The translations under genes were made by a program, and so were the position numbers. From Plutella xylostella (lineage: Eukaryota > Arthropoda > Insecta > Lepidoptera > Plutellidae): a stretch of DNA of 64,000 nt. The notes beneath the pieces are model-generated. The model had not been told where the DNA came from and did not search any database. It saw nothing but the letters and a program-made list of their open reading frames with translations. The stretch's first letter is position 1; each line of letters opens with the position of its first letter. The stretch lies in contig NC_063993.1 in the NCBI RefSeq assembly GCF_932276165.1, forward strand, positions 10,426,001 through 10,490,000. Direction: 5' to 3'. This document shows, piece after piece, positions 33,078 to 44,407 of this stretch.

Positions 33078-34845
33078 TTGCATTTCCAGTGCTGGGTAGC
33101 GGCTGGTAGGCCAGTGGCGGGAACACTCTACGATAGCATGCGCGATAGTCGTCGTGAGTTCAAAAATAAGCTTCAATGGTGCCAGAAAAATGAAGAAAAC
33201 ATTAAAATGGATATTTTAGCTGTACATCGTAAGCATAAAGATTTTTCCAAATTCTGGAAAGCTACCAAAAAGCTGGATTACAAACAAAGTCTGCCAGTGT
33301 CTGTGGAAGGTCACCAAAACACCACGGACATTGCTAATCTGTTTGCTCGTAGTTTCAAGGTCACCCCTCTGCTGCCTTCAGGTCCTCCTGCTGCCACGGC
33401 CAGCAGGTGTCGTGCCCCGGCTGACCAGGTGTTGCAGTTCAGTGTGGACGATGTCGCTCGAGCTGTACGGCGTATGAAGCGGGGCAAGTCGCCGGGGCAC
33501 GACGGACTGAGTATCGAACATCTCTTGTGTGCCGGTGATGCCCTTTTTCCAAAGCTATGTCAGCTCTTTAATGAGTGCTTCAGATGTGGCTATTTACCTG
33601 CGAAGCTTATGGAAACTCTGGTGATCCCGGTACCCAAGAATAAGACTGGTGACCTTGGATCTTCGAGCAACTATCGGCCAATCTCACTGGGGACGGTAAT
33701 AGGTAAGGTCCTGGAACGACTTCTGCAGCCTGCACTGGTTGGTAAGCTGCAAATCGACGATGCACAGTTTGGTTTCCGTCCTGGTCTCTCGACAGACTCC
33801 GCAATAATGAGCCTGAAGCACGCGGTCAACTATTACGTCCAGAGAGATACGTCAGTCTACGCCTGCTTCCTAGATCTCAGCAAGGCTTTTGACTTAGTAA
33901 ATTACGACTCTCTGTGGCGTAAATTGTTGCACTCGGGTGTTTCGGAGTGTATTGTGGATCTGTTGAGGTATTGGTACGGCAACCAAACAAACGCTGTTAG
34001 ATGGGGCGACTCGACTTCTAGCGAATATAGGCTAGACTGCGGGGTGCGCCAGGGGGGACTCACCTCTCCGGACCTTTTCAATGCTTATATAAATGACCTG
34101 ATCGGGGAGCTGAGAGGCACCGGTGTCGGCTGTCATGTGAGGGGTGTTTGTGTAAACAACCTGAGCTATGCGGACGACATGGTGTTGCTCAGCCCCTCGA
34201 TCAATGGCTTACGTAAGCTCCTTTCAGTCTGTGAGAATTATGCAAATTCTCATGGGCTGAAATATAATGTCAAAAAGACAGAGTTCATGGTCTTCCGAGC
34301 GGGTAAGGGTCCGGAGAGGGTTCCTGGGATCTCTCTTGATGGATCACCGGTGCAGCAGGTGCGGAAGTTCAGATACCTGGGCCACCTGTTGACTGAGGAT
34401 CTCACCGACGACCAGGACATTGAGCGCGAGCGGCGGGCGCTCTCGGTGAGGTGCAACATGCTCGCTAGGAGGTTCCACAGATGCGATAAAGATGTAAAGG
34501 TCACTCTTTTTAGGGCTTACCTACTGCCAAAACATGTACACCTGTCATCTGTGGACCAAATTCACACGCAAATCCATGAGTGCCATGAGAGTGCAGTATA
34601 ATGATGCATACCGCATTCTCATGCGCCAGCCGCGGTATTGCAGCGCGTCGAGCATGTTCGCCGAGGCGAGGGTGCCAGACTTCTTTGCCATCATGAGGTC
34701 CCGGATAGCCTCTTTCTGGCACAGACTGCGTAGCACTGGAAATGCAATTTTAACAAATGTTGCAGATGATTATAGGTGCCCAATTCTAAAACATTGGCTC
34801 TTTGTACAGTTGACCGCAAATCGAAAATTACCCTACCTGTTTTAG
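33078..34845 (+). pseudogene. frameshifted LINE reverse transcriptase
   Basis: The first frame (to 34601) has RT motifs RRMKRGKSPGHDGLS, VIPVPKNKTGDL, YRPISLGTVIGKVLE, DDAQFGFRPGLSTD, ACFLDLSKAFD, GVRQGGLTSPDLFN, and the catalytic LSYADDMVLL. After FRAYLLP the homologous frame continues one frame over (34534-34845: YTCHLW..., RILMRQPRY, FFAIMRSRIASF), so a small indel near 34530 breaks the protein. The YADD core is intact but the gene cannot make a full protein. Confidence 0.9.
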
Positions 34846-34985
34846 GTAGGAAACTAGTGTTTTAGTTATTTTTATATACCACTGTATGTATTATTTTAAT
34901 TTTAATGTATAACTTTTTATGTAATTTGTGAACTATGGGTAACTGCCTGCAATAAACGTTTATTATTATTATTATTATTATTATT
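33085..34985 (+). mobile_element. 5'-truncated CR1/L2-like LINE with ATT-repeat tail
   Basis: Starts abruptly within ORF2 and ends in a (TTA)n run at 34958-34985. It carries most of a reverse transcriptase and the C-terminal domain, but no endonuclease. The reading frame is broken once (about 34530). It lies within 90 bp downstream of the full-length LINE; the exact 5' junction and target duplication could not be fixed. Confidence 0.88.
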
Positions 34986-35089
34986 AATAACAGCCCCACG
35001 GTGATCGTACGGACTTCCTAGAATTTTTCGCTTTCGCGTCGCAACTCAACCCAACGGCAACGGTCTGGTTCTACAGGCCTGTGTCACTC

Positions 35090-35190
35090 CGCGCATGGGC
35101 GGCGCAGGCGCCAGCCTGGCGCCTGCCCCATCGATGGGGCAAATCTAGTCAGCTGCCGCAAGCGGAAGACGATACACGCGCGCGCTATTT
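35090..35190. other. GC-rich segment with two perfect palindromes
   Basis: GCAGGCGCCAGCCTGGCGCCTGC and, right after, CCCCATCGATGGGG are both perfectly self-complementary apart from a central base in the first. It lies about 60-150 bp upstream of the THAP exon and could be its promoter. Confidence 0.5.
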
Positions 35191-35244
35191 GTTCCTATTT
35201 TGTACTAGTTTAATAATGTCGTATTTAGGTATTTATTAAAAATT

Positions 35245-35369
35245 ATGAATAGAAAAATGGACATAAAAAGAAAAAAAGCAGCAAAAAAATACTGTGCCGT
35301 ATTTAATTGCTTAAATACGGATCGTGATACAAATTTAATTTTTTTTAGATTACCAAAAGATGCTGACAG
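35245..35369 (+). CDS. orphan exon encoding the start of a THAP zinc-finger domain
   Basis: From ATG 35245 the frame reads MNRKMDIKRKKAAKKYCAVF and continues NCLNTDRDTNLIFFRLPKDA, ending at a good donor AG/GTAAAA. C-x4-C followed by FFRLPKD is the typical first half of a THAP domain (C2CH zinc finger, sequence-specific DNA binding), and THAP genes commonly split here. The second half (Cys and His ligands) was not found before the next gene at 36696. It may be a pseudogene fragment, a piece of a P-type transposon, or an exon of a gene with a long intron. A hairpin MITE starts 11 bp after the donor. Confidence 0.55.
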
Positions 35370-35380
35370 GTAAAACTAAT

Positions 35381-35508
35381 CTAAGGGCGTCTTGCACAAC
35401 AAAGTTAAATAAAATTAAATAGTTTGTCTCTTGCTCTGACAGTATAATGTCAGAGCAAGAGGTCATAGATTTAATTTTATTTAACTTTGTTGTGCAAGAC
35501 GTCCTAAG
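35381..35508. mobile_element. hairpin MITE
   Basis: CTAAGGGCGTCTTGCACAAC plus AAAGTTAAATAAAATTAAAT at one end is mirrored at the other; the centre holds a second small stem TCTTGCTCTGACA / TGTCAGAGCAAGA. Total about 128 bp, nearly all base-paired. Confidence 0.88.
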
Positions 35509-35509
35509 T

Positions 35510-36690
35510 ATTTTATTGATTTCTTCTACGTTCCTTATTTGAAATGAAATTAATCCGAACTACAAACCCTTTTTTTTCTCCACGTTGAACAAAGTCTATT
35601 CCAATTTTGTTTTCGTTAAAGTATTAAATTTACTGATACAACTACCTTCAAAATGCATTAATGAATCGATTATAAAATGTGCGCTGAGTGGGATTAGTGC
35701 TTAACGAAACTAACACGTTCTGTATCATAATATAAATTATATCCATAATATAAATTATAACGAAAAAAAAACATGTTTTCACAAAATTAAATGTTTTAGG
35801 TATTCATACACATTTTATGTACTTCAAAATATCTTAACTATGAAATTGTTATTGTTTTTACTGGTTATTTCCAATAGAAAAAAAGTTTGGAATAGCTTTG
35901 TATTCTAAATTCAAATTAATTTTGTTTTAAAACATGACATTCTTTTTACAAAGTCAGTCCGTTGCTTAGTAAACGTTGTAGTCTGTGGTGCTGAGGCAAC
36001 CCTAAGGTGGCTTCTTTTTCAATGCGTATAACCACGTATAACTTATTATGCACCGTAGTCCAGTGAAATAAGGCGCATATTCCCTAAAAAAATAATTGGT
36101 AGGTAAGTAAATAAAAACGTGTGCGGCCGGAACGCGATCTAAATTAGATCTTATTGCTTATGGGATGGAGTCATATTTCTTTGCAGGCCATTGCGAAGAT
36201 GGGCTTCTGTACCTGGTACTAGTTATTATTCTGTGGTTCTACCTACTTCTAAGATTTTTCCTTAACTATATTGTCTTTCACCGTAAGAGGGTCGGATTTG
36301 AACCTACAGCCTTTCGAATGGGATGAGATGATGAGATCTTGTACGCTACTCACATACCTCACAGTTCTTTAAGGTCGGTACTTACTTTAATAGATTCCAA
36401 AGATGTAAGGTAGGTATCAAGGTATTTACTTTTTAAAATTAGCTTTTTTACTAAAATAAGAATGCTCTTTGTTCGGAACAACACACTTATTTAATAATAA
36501 AATTTGTAAATAATAAAATCTTAAAAAGTTCAACATAGAATCAAAATGTAGATTACATTAGATTACAGCAGCAGAAGTTAACAAGTCTTATTTCAATATT
36601 GTTTATCACTAACATTGAGTAGGTACCTACAGTTAACTACTAACAGGTACTAACAGTTAACTACTTATACTAAGACCTATTGCTGATTGC
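35510..36690. other. gene-poor stretch
   Basis: AT-rich DNA with no supported exon. It contains one old SINE fragment (36150-36355) and the downstream flank of RWDD2. Confidence 0.5.
36150..36355 (-). mobile_element. old tRNA-derived SINE fragment
   Basis: On the minus strand it has a B-box-like AGGTTCAAATCCGAC, and just beyond it CTCTTACGGTGAAAGACA, the same TCACCGTAAGAG word (plus strand) found in the SINE bodies at 41590 and 22580. The A box is degraded. Confidence 0.5.
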
Positions 36691-36695
36691 ATTTA

Positions 36696-37577
36696 TCAAT
36701 CTTTAGATAGGCCAAAAAAGTCGTGAAATGCATCATTGAGACCTATTTCTTCCATATATTTAGAAAAAACACCCATGTCTGCATGTTTATTGTTCTTGAT
36801 TGAGGGATTATGAAAAAACAGTTCTTTAAAGCACTGAAATTTTTGTTCTGTAGGCCGTTGTGCGGGTTCAAACAGCTCTATCTTTCTCAGTGTAATTTTT
36901 TTCCAGCACATGGCTTTGATGATCCTCCAAAACTCCTTGCAGTGACCGTCGGGTCCCTCAATGTATATAACACCGGGTTTTCCTGGCACACAGAATCCAG
37001 TGACATCAAAGTCTCTAGAAGTATTCAGTATAACATCTCTCTTGTGCTTGTTGTATATGTGGTGGGAGAGGATCCAGTATCTGGCAAACTTGTCAGTAAC
37101 TTCACTTTTCTCAACTTCTACTTTTGGCTTCTCAATAACTTCTGTTTTAGAGAACAAAGCAACATTATCCTGAAGCCATGTCACTATTGTGTACAGGCAT
37201 ACTTCTCCTAAATGATTTTCTCTAATAAATGCAGATAATTGACTATTCAGACTGCTTTCTTGATGACGGTTAAATTGATTGCATCGCACATAAACATCTG
37301 GTTCTTCGTTTGGGTAAAAGTTTGGCAAGTTTATGCAGAGTTCCAGTTTTATATTTTCAACTACAAGTTTCAGAATAAAATCCAGGTGACGCGGGGTAAA
37401 GTCTGTGGAGCCACCTATAACGGCTTCTATTTCCTGTATAATTTTAGGATCTGACAATATAATTTCATCTTTTCCAGGGTACATGGACTTTAATAATTCG
37501 TATTCGTCCAATTGTCTCGACAAGCAATTGGATAAGGTATCACTGATCGACTGTTCCATTTTTGCTTCACTAAACAT
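36696..37577 (-). CDS. RWDD2: RWD domain-containing protein 2
   Basis: A single-exon gene of 293 aa starting at ATG 37577. Residues about 20-145 form an RWD domain (QLDEYELLKSMYPGKDEI, ICINLPNFYPNEEPDVYVRC with the YP-x-P core, then a long C-terminal helix around TIVTWLQDN). Residues about 170-285 match the C-terminal domain (DUF1115) of RWDD2A/B: WILSHHIYNKHKR, GFCVPGKPGVIYIEG, FWRIIKAMCWKKI. Length is close to vertebrate RWDD2B. The cellular role is poorly known; RWD domains usually mediate protein-protein contacts. It is head to head with CCDC22, 518 bp apart, so the two may share a promoter. Intronless coding region; a second ATG seven codons in is possible. Confidence 0.9.
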   Translation of the reverse strand: MFSEAKMEQSISDTLSNCLSRQLDEYELLKSMYPGKDEIILSDPKIIQEIEAVIGGSTDFTPRHLDFILKLVVENIKLELCINLPNFYPNEEPDVYVRCNQFNRHQESSLNSQLSAFIRENHLGEVCLYTIVTWLQDNVALFSKTEVIEKPKVEVEKSEVTDKFARYWILSHHIYNKHKRDVILNTSRDFDVTGFCVPGKPGVIYIEGPDGHCKEFWRIIKAMCWKKITLRKIELFEPAQRPTEQKFQCFKELFFHNPSIKNNKHADMGVFSKYMEEIGLNDAFHDFFGLSKD

Positions 37578-38095
37578 GGTTTAAAACTTAAATGCACTGA
37601 AATCACCAATCCATATGGATTCCGCTTATGATCATATCCGCCCGAAATCACAGTCTGAGCTTTGTAAAACGAATTCCACAGGAGATTATAGTATAACTCG
37701 TGAAAGGCTCCATCAATGGGCACAACCACATTTCTTTATCTTTTAATTTTAAAACTTTGATCAATTTCGGCGGTCGCACAATCACAACAGCAACACAACA
37801 TATGTTTTTTGACATTTGTTTTGTTTTGCATAATTTACAAATATATATCACCCTTATTTTGATAGCCGTAAAGTGTAAAATCATACAACAACTTGTTGAT
37901 ATACCCCGTTATACTATTTAGTCTTTGTTCAGACCTCAGAACAAGTATTCGCATGAGTTGAACAGTGTGCGTTTTTTGACGTTGACGTTTAAATTTATTT
38001 ATGTTTTGGTTCGGTAGCGGTAGGCCTAGGCCGCAAATCGCAGTTTTATTGTAATGTTATAGTTTCTGTGTGTGTATTTAGAATATTGTACTAAA
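37578..38095. promoter_or_regulatory. divergent promoter region RWDD2 / CCDC22
   Basis: The 518 bp between two start codons on opposite strands. It contains TTTGACATTTG (37808-37818) nearer RWDD2 and TTTTTTGACGTTGACGTTT (37972-37990) nearer CCDC22, both of the TGACA/TGACG class seen at other promoters in the window. No TATA box was recognised. Confidence 0.5.
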
Positions 38096-41000
38096 ATGGA
38101 AGAAGTAGATAATATTATTTTGCAGTTCCTAAAACAGTTGGACATGTAAATGCCGCACAGTAACTTGTTATTGTCTCGATTAAGAAAATCTATATTTCTG
38201 CGCTCTTCCAGCCATAATTTTAACTGCCTTATGCTGGGACCGGGATGTACCTACTGGTCTATAGACATAAATATGCGTGGCACACAGCACCCCGGCCAAA
38301 ACAAACCATTGCTGTAACATCTATTAATTGTTTATTACAGAAGCTTATCTGAAGATATAAAGACCTTGTCTGACTTGCCGGTGGAAACGATTATCGAGTC
38401 GGCCTCAAAATGCCTCACCACTATCAACCCTAGTCTCAAGCTGCCACCGAGGCTGCCTTCAGGAATATCTCACAGGATAGAAGTGGCAGCACAGATTGCT
38501 TCTTCTTGCAAAGTTTGTACTCATTTAGCAATTCTTATACCATATTTCTGTAAGTTATTCATGTAATGATTATTAACTAACTTGCAGTTTTATTTATGTA
38601 CCCAAGTAGCTTTTTTATTATGGCACAGGTATTAAGGAAACCCCTTTGGAGCATAATATACATTACATGTGAGCCTCTTGTCAATAATCCTGAAGCAAAT
38701 ATTTGTTTGAAAGAGCCAAAATAAAAATATCTATTTACTGTATTTATAGGATTTGGGCTACAAAAATGATGTGGGCTACCAGACATTCCTCTACTACAAT
38801 GAAGCGGAGCTGCGTCAGGTATTCATGTTCCTCATTGAGCAACTCCCCAGCGAGGGTGCCCAAGACGTCTCCGCGGAGCCCCCGAAGAACAACAGGTCCT
38901 TACTGTCACAAGCCATCAGCAGGAAGATTGCTGAGGACCTCAACTCCATATGGATCCCGCCATGCTGTGATGCTACTAAAATGAAGACTATTGGAGACAG
39001 TGCTAGTGCAGGTATTAATTATTATCTCAACTTTTTTACTTGTAATAATCATTACTGGCTTTTATAAGCTGTAATCACCCATTTTTTTCACATTTTGTCA
39101 GTGACACAAGGAAAAAAAGGAAAAACAATAATGGGTTTAGTTTTAATTACACACAAGATGTTAATTCATTGTTCATTCTGATCTTTTAGTTAATGTACTT
39201 TTATTTACTTTCAGAGTCACAGGACACTAAAGCACTAAGAACAAGGACACCTTACATGACTGAAGCTGAAATTATGGAAGCTCTCTCAAAAGTGAATCAT
39301 AACCGACCTTCACAAACCACCAGCCAGCCTAATGATGTGGAGAATCTCAATAAAGCTACCAAGGAACCAGAAGTCAAAAAGGACATTAGCAAAAGTTTGA
39401 AAGAACTGAAAGAGACAGCCATAGTTCTTAGGCAAAAGTTCAACTTGCTGGAAAGTGAGAAGAATATTATGGACAATGAGTTCCAACAGGTAATCTCAGT
39501 TAATACATGATTATGTAATGATAATTAATTAAAAATTATCAAGACTGAACTAAATTGTACTGTCTAGTGCTTAATTAACCTGCAGGTTAATAAGGTGTTT
39601 TGACTATAACCATGATTTAAAGCACAAAACTAATAATTTAATGCAGTTTCTGGAGGGAGAATAGAATAGAATATTACTTTATTTAACATTCTCTCTCTCA
39701 TTCTCTATTTATTACTCTCATTGACAATTTATAACTAATTTCAGGCCAACAAGTCCCTTGAAAAGGCTCAATCGGAGCTGAAGAATGTCCACAATATACT
39801 AAGCAGCATCGGTATAGATAATCTAAGTGAAGAAGGGGCTGTGGACAACATATTGGACAAGGTCCAACACAACATAGGACTGCTTCACGGGAAGAGTGAA
39901 AACCACACTTCCAAGAATTTGGAACTCCGAGTAGAAATCGAAAAGATCAGGAATAGTTCTTCATCTGAGGTAAGTAATTTTGTTTTTACTTTAAGTTTTT
40001 TTCGTAATAGGGCACATTTTTGTGGCCTATAATGAATGATGACTAATCACAAATTGGGCACAACTGTAGGGCCTAGTGGCTGTGCCAGAGGATGGCTAGA
40101 GATTAGCTATTGTGGTGTGCCTAGATGAATGGTAAATCTGCACCCTGCTATTATTATTATTATTGACTATAGGGAAATCATGGAATTCCCCAATATAAAT
40201 AAAAGCTGGTTTCAATGTAATAATTTACATATTTATTGCATTTCCAGTCAGAGAGAAGTAGATGCAGGAATACACTCCTATCGCTCAAGGACTCGGCTAA
40301 ATCTATGAAAGAAGAATACAACAAGAAGGAGAAACTAAGAGACCAGCTAAAGAAAAAATATGAAAAATTGAAAGGAGGAAATAAAAGGTAATGATTTTGT
40401 CAATATGTCCTAAGAAATCCAAAGCTTGCATGGAAAATACATATTTTATAACTCGCACAGATAAAGAAACAATATGAAAATGGGGTCCATACTCGCTATA
40501 TTAGTCTATGAAATGAACCTTATTATACCTGAAAATTTACGATTATTATTTGTACCGTTGTCTTGCAGTGCAGCTAGTGCTATCTCTCCCTATTCATAGG
40601 TCTGTCAATACATCTCCTACTTATGAAATTGTTTCTTTATTTGCGTGCGTTATATTCATTGGCAGATTACCCAAAACAAAAAATCTTTTTTTTTCATACC
40701 ATCTATTTATAACTTTAAAAAGTAAATAATAATAATTTCAGATCAATATACATGAAGCGCATCTTAGAGATCATCGGCAATGTGGACAAGCAGAACATGG
40801 AGATAACGAAAGTTCTAGAAGACACGAGACAGCTGCAGAAGGAGATCAACAGCTTGGAGGGACAGCTGGAACGGTGCTTCTCTATCGCTGACGAAACTCT
40901 TTTCGGAGTGAGTAGTTATTACATTTTACACTAATATTGTAAAGAGGAAAGATTTGACTGTGAGTATTAAAAGCCGGAAGACTGATTTCAAAATTATTTC

Positions 41001-41513
41001 ACCATGGTAATGCTGCTTTATCCCAGGGTGCTATGGGCTACCTACTTACCATCATGGAATTCCGTGAGTTACAATGTAGGTAAGGCTAGCGCGAAAAAAC
41101 TAGAAGATCATTCGGATATGGCTCGACCGTCTCGCGACATGTTATATGAGTACAAAATCTAAAGAGAAAAATGTGCGTGACTAGTCTCTAATTACTGGAA
41201 GCCATTATATGGAAACACAACTTGATTTTCTCATCAGGCATTGCTTACAAATACACAAACTAATTTTACAAATAACTTCCATTTCCAGGACGCCAAAAAA
41301 GACGACCAAGCCAAGAAAGCGTACAAGCTGTTAGCCCTACTCCACTCAGAGTGCAACACGATCGTGTCACTAGTGAACGACACCGGTTCCCTAGCAAGAG
41401 AGATCATCGACCTCGAGGATAACATCAAAGCGGAGAAGACAAAGAGGACTGAAGACACACTGCAGAGGATCCAGCAAGACATCACTAGGATGCAGGAAGA
41501 GAATGTGCGGTAG
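38096..41513 (+). CDS. CCDC22: coiled-coil domain-containing protein 22
   Basis: CCDC22 is a core subunit of the CCC/Commander complex (with CCDC93 and COMMD proteins) that recycles endosomal receptors and regulates NF-kB. Eight exons join in phase: 38096-38145, 38341-38512, 38750-39011, 39215-39489, 39745-39969, 40248-40387, 40742-40907 and 41289-41513, giving 504 aa (human 627; the linker is shorter here). The N-terminal NN-CH domain has MEEVDNIILQFLKQLD, ESASKCLTTINPSL and DLGYKNDVGYQTFLY. The rest is coiled coil, with the strongly conserved C-terminal block MKRILEIIGNVDKQN...QKEINSLEGQLERCF and FGDAKKDDQAKKAYKLLALL. Downstream of the stop there is a SINE and a LINE tail, possibly in the 3' UTR. 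Confidence 0.95.
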
Positions 41514-41589
41514 ACAAGATCATAGAAATTACAACAACTTTAGAAAAGACGACAGATGTGGAAAGTGAGTGAATGAATTCATTGGGGTT

Positions 41590-41928
41590 TCTATTCTATT
41601 CTATTCTATTCTCTGTGGGGGTGTAAGTACCTGCACCTGGCTCTCTCGAGTGGAACCTTTGTGCATATCCCCAAGGTCTAAACTGCCTTCCTAAGCTTGG
41701 ACCATTTCCCACCACGCTGGTCCACTGCGGGTTGGTGGGTTCACATATCTAGATGTGCTAAATCTAGATATGCAGGTTTCCTCACGATGTTTTCCTTCAC
41801 CGTAAGAGCGATGGTATACGTTGTACTTAAGTTAAAAGAACTCATTGGTACATGTCAGCGCCGGGATCGAACCCGCATCTCTTGCGTGAGAAGCGGGCGC
41901 TTACCCGACTGAGCTACCACCGCTCCGC
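41590..41928 (-). mobile_element. tRNA-derived SINE, copy 3
   Basis: Flanked by the 12-bp duplication TTCATTGGGGTT (41578-41589 and 41929-41940). On the minus strand it starts GGAGCGGTGGTAGCTCAGTC and ends in five AGAAT units. The B box has lost one base (GGGTTCGATCCC), which should weaken its RNA polymerase III promoter. It lies 76 bp after the CCDC22 stop. Confidence 0.92.
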
Positions 41929-41952
41929 TTCATTGGGGTTAAATATAAGTTT

Positions 41953-42130
41953 ACATAGATAGATAGATAGAATACACTTTATTTGTACACCAAAACAGAA
42001 TAATAAAATTAACAAAATGTAACTTAATTAGGGTACAAAAGGCGGTCTTATCACTAAAAGCGATCTCTGCCAGACAACCTTTGGATGGAAGGAAACAGAG
42101 ATTAAGATTGGGAGCAGTGTACATGTTAAA
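41953..42130 (-). mobile_element. LINE 3' tail fragment
   Basis: On the minus strand: GGCAGAGATCGCTTTTAGTG, ATAAGACCGCCTTTTGTACC, then AT-rich DNA and ACAAATAAAGTGTATTC followed by (TATC)n. This is a common 3' end of lepidopteran CR1/Jockey-type LINEs. No coding part remains. Confidence 0.6.
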
Positions 42131-42627
42131 AAAGGAATGTAGTTTAGTAGATATTTAATTGTTATAGTGACTGAAGATCTATTTTATTTAAGTATTACTA
42201 TTACTCAAGACTATGACTAGATTCATAATATAGCATAGAGAAGTGGAAATATGAGATTTATGTATGGCTTCTATTTATTTTTAATTGTATGTTAAAGTGT
42301 ATTTATAACTATGATAATTATATCAGTAAGTATGTATGTCTTGTATGTTAATAAAATGCTTATAAGATCTACATTTTTCTTAATAACTAAAATCAATTTA
42401 TTTTATCATTCCACTGTAGCCCTAGGCACGAGTAGTGTTAGGTTTGTCCTATTGAATTTCCATTACAAGATAATTAATTACACCTACTTTAAAAAACAAA
42501 CAACCTGTTTGATGTCTCAAGTCACAAGAAAAACATTTATCTGTTTGTAAAGGTTTATTTTCTTACACTTAAAATTTTATTTCCACACACTACTCTAATA
42601 AATGTTTCTACTTAAACTTAAATACAA

Positions 42628-44153
42628 TCACTTCTTCTTCGGCCGTATCTCAGGAGGCACATAGTTTTCATCAGACTGGGTGACCACCGTCTTTCTCTGA
42701 GCCGGTTCCTCAACAAGGCTCTCTTTATCCTCAATCTGAAGGTCGATTTGGTCTTCATTATCAAAGAACCACAGTTTCTGTTCTTCTTCCTTCAGTTTGT
42801 CTTGCTTCTCCTGGATCAGTTGCAGGCGCTTGGCTCGGTCCAGTCTCTGTATTTGCTCTTTCAGCTTGGCTTCTCTTATCTCACCCCATGACTGGAATAG
42901 CTGTGAAAAGGAATATTGCATCAATACATTGATAGGATAAAATTCTATTCTAGTATAAACATATAAATATAAACCTCCTGTGGGTTGACTGGTAGAAAAT
43001 GCTTGTAGCATTAAGTCCACCCTTTGTACACTTATTTTTATATTGGTGCAATAAAGGATTAAATAAATTATTATTTTTTATCTTGGATTTAATTAATATG
43101 GTTTACCTTTACTTGTGCTGCAATGTCCTGTTTTTGTGATTTGTTGATGGCATTCTCTATGGAGTCCTTCAAGGCATCTTCTAGACTACCCTCACTAGCG
43201 GAGACCTTTTCGAGCACCGACAGGCACTGCCCAAGCTTCTGCACAGTCTCTGCATCATCAGGCTTGGACTCACACTCCTTCTGTACCAAGGCTTTCACCT
43301 CCGCAAACAACTTAGAACCTTCCTTTTTGGACAAGTTCTCACATGCATTGAATAACTTATCATACTTTTTAAAGTAAAGCCACCCTATAATCTGCAGATT
43401 ATTGTTCAAGTTTGTGTTTGATCTCTCTGACATCCACGCGAGGGTCTTACCTGCTGCTACAAGGGGATCTTTAATGTCAAAATGGTCATCAAAATACGGG
43501 TTTCTTAAGTATTTGACTCTAATTTTAATTTCTTCAACCTTTTTCTTCTTTGGCTCAGGCTCGGGCGGTGGAGGGGGTGTGTAGCCCAGTGCAAACTTGT
43601 AACATGCATACTGACCGAGTGCACATGTGATGTCATTGGAGAAGTCTTCCTGTAGCATCACTAGGGACGCCACTGTAGCCGCATCATCATAATTTTCGGC
43701 TGTAACTAGTTTGTCTAGTAAAATATTGGCCGTATAATCATCAAGGAATATTCCATAAGTTAAGGGCTCTTTCAGTATCTCTATTAGGTCTTCAATGTGG
43801 CCGTGGTCGATATAGTTTCTTATTGTGGCGTGATGCGTGGAGTCTAGGGTGGACATAGTGTCGGCGGACATCCGCAGCTTGTGCAGTAAGTCTCTGAGTT
43901 CATCTAAATAGCTAGAATCGTTGATAACATTCGCAAATATATCGACGTCCGTAGCACTGATGACCCCTTTAGATGTATAGTTTTGATCCAACACATTGTA
44001 GAAATCGTTTAAGTTGATTTTACTGAGAATAGGAGACGAACTGCGGGAGTTCCAAGCCTCCGTGCAACTGTATGCGTTTGTTAGAAATGTTTGTTTTCTA
44101 ACGCCCGAATAAAGTTTAGAATGGATAAACAACAATCGGCTTCGTTGTAGCAT
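42628..44153 (-). CDS. mRpS27: mitochondrial small ribosomal subunit protein mS27
   Basis: mS27 is a PPR-like helical-repeat protein of the mitochondrial small ribosomal subunit. Two exons, 43107-44153 and 42628-42900, join in phase to 439 aa (human 414). The N-terminus (MLQRSRLLFIHSKLYSGVRK) is basic and fits a mitochondrial presequence. Helical repeats include HIEDLIEILKEPLTYGIFLD and TANILLDKLVTAENYDDAAT, the best-conserved block of the family. A Pro-Glu run (PPPPPEPEPKKKK) interrupts the middle. The C-terminal exon is a charged coiled coil (KLKEQIQRLDRAKRLQLIQE) ending in RPKKK. Confidence 0.95.
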
Positions 44154-44407
44154 ATTGTACGTTGTTATTAATATTTTCCTTCGTATCTAAGTTATTATAA
44201 TTAATTAAATTACTCCCGTTATACAATATTTTAAAAAAACTTTATTTATTTTGAGAAATTTAGGTTGGAATTATAACCTAAAATTTTTGGTTGACTTATC
44301 TGTGAACTTAGCACTATTTGACATTTTCGATCTCGGTTTTATAATCTGCATTAGGCTCGAAATAAGGACACTTTATCAAAAACACCTACACCGGAGGAAG
44401 CAGTGGT

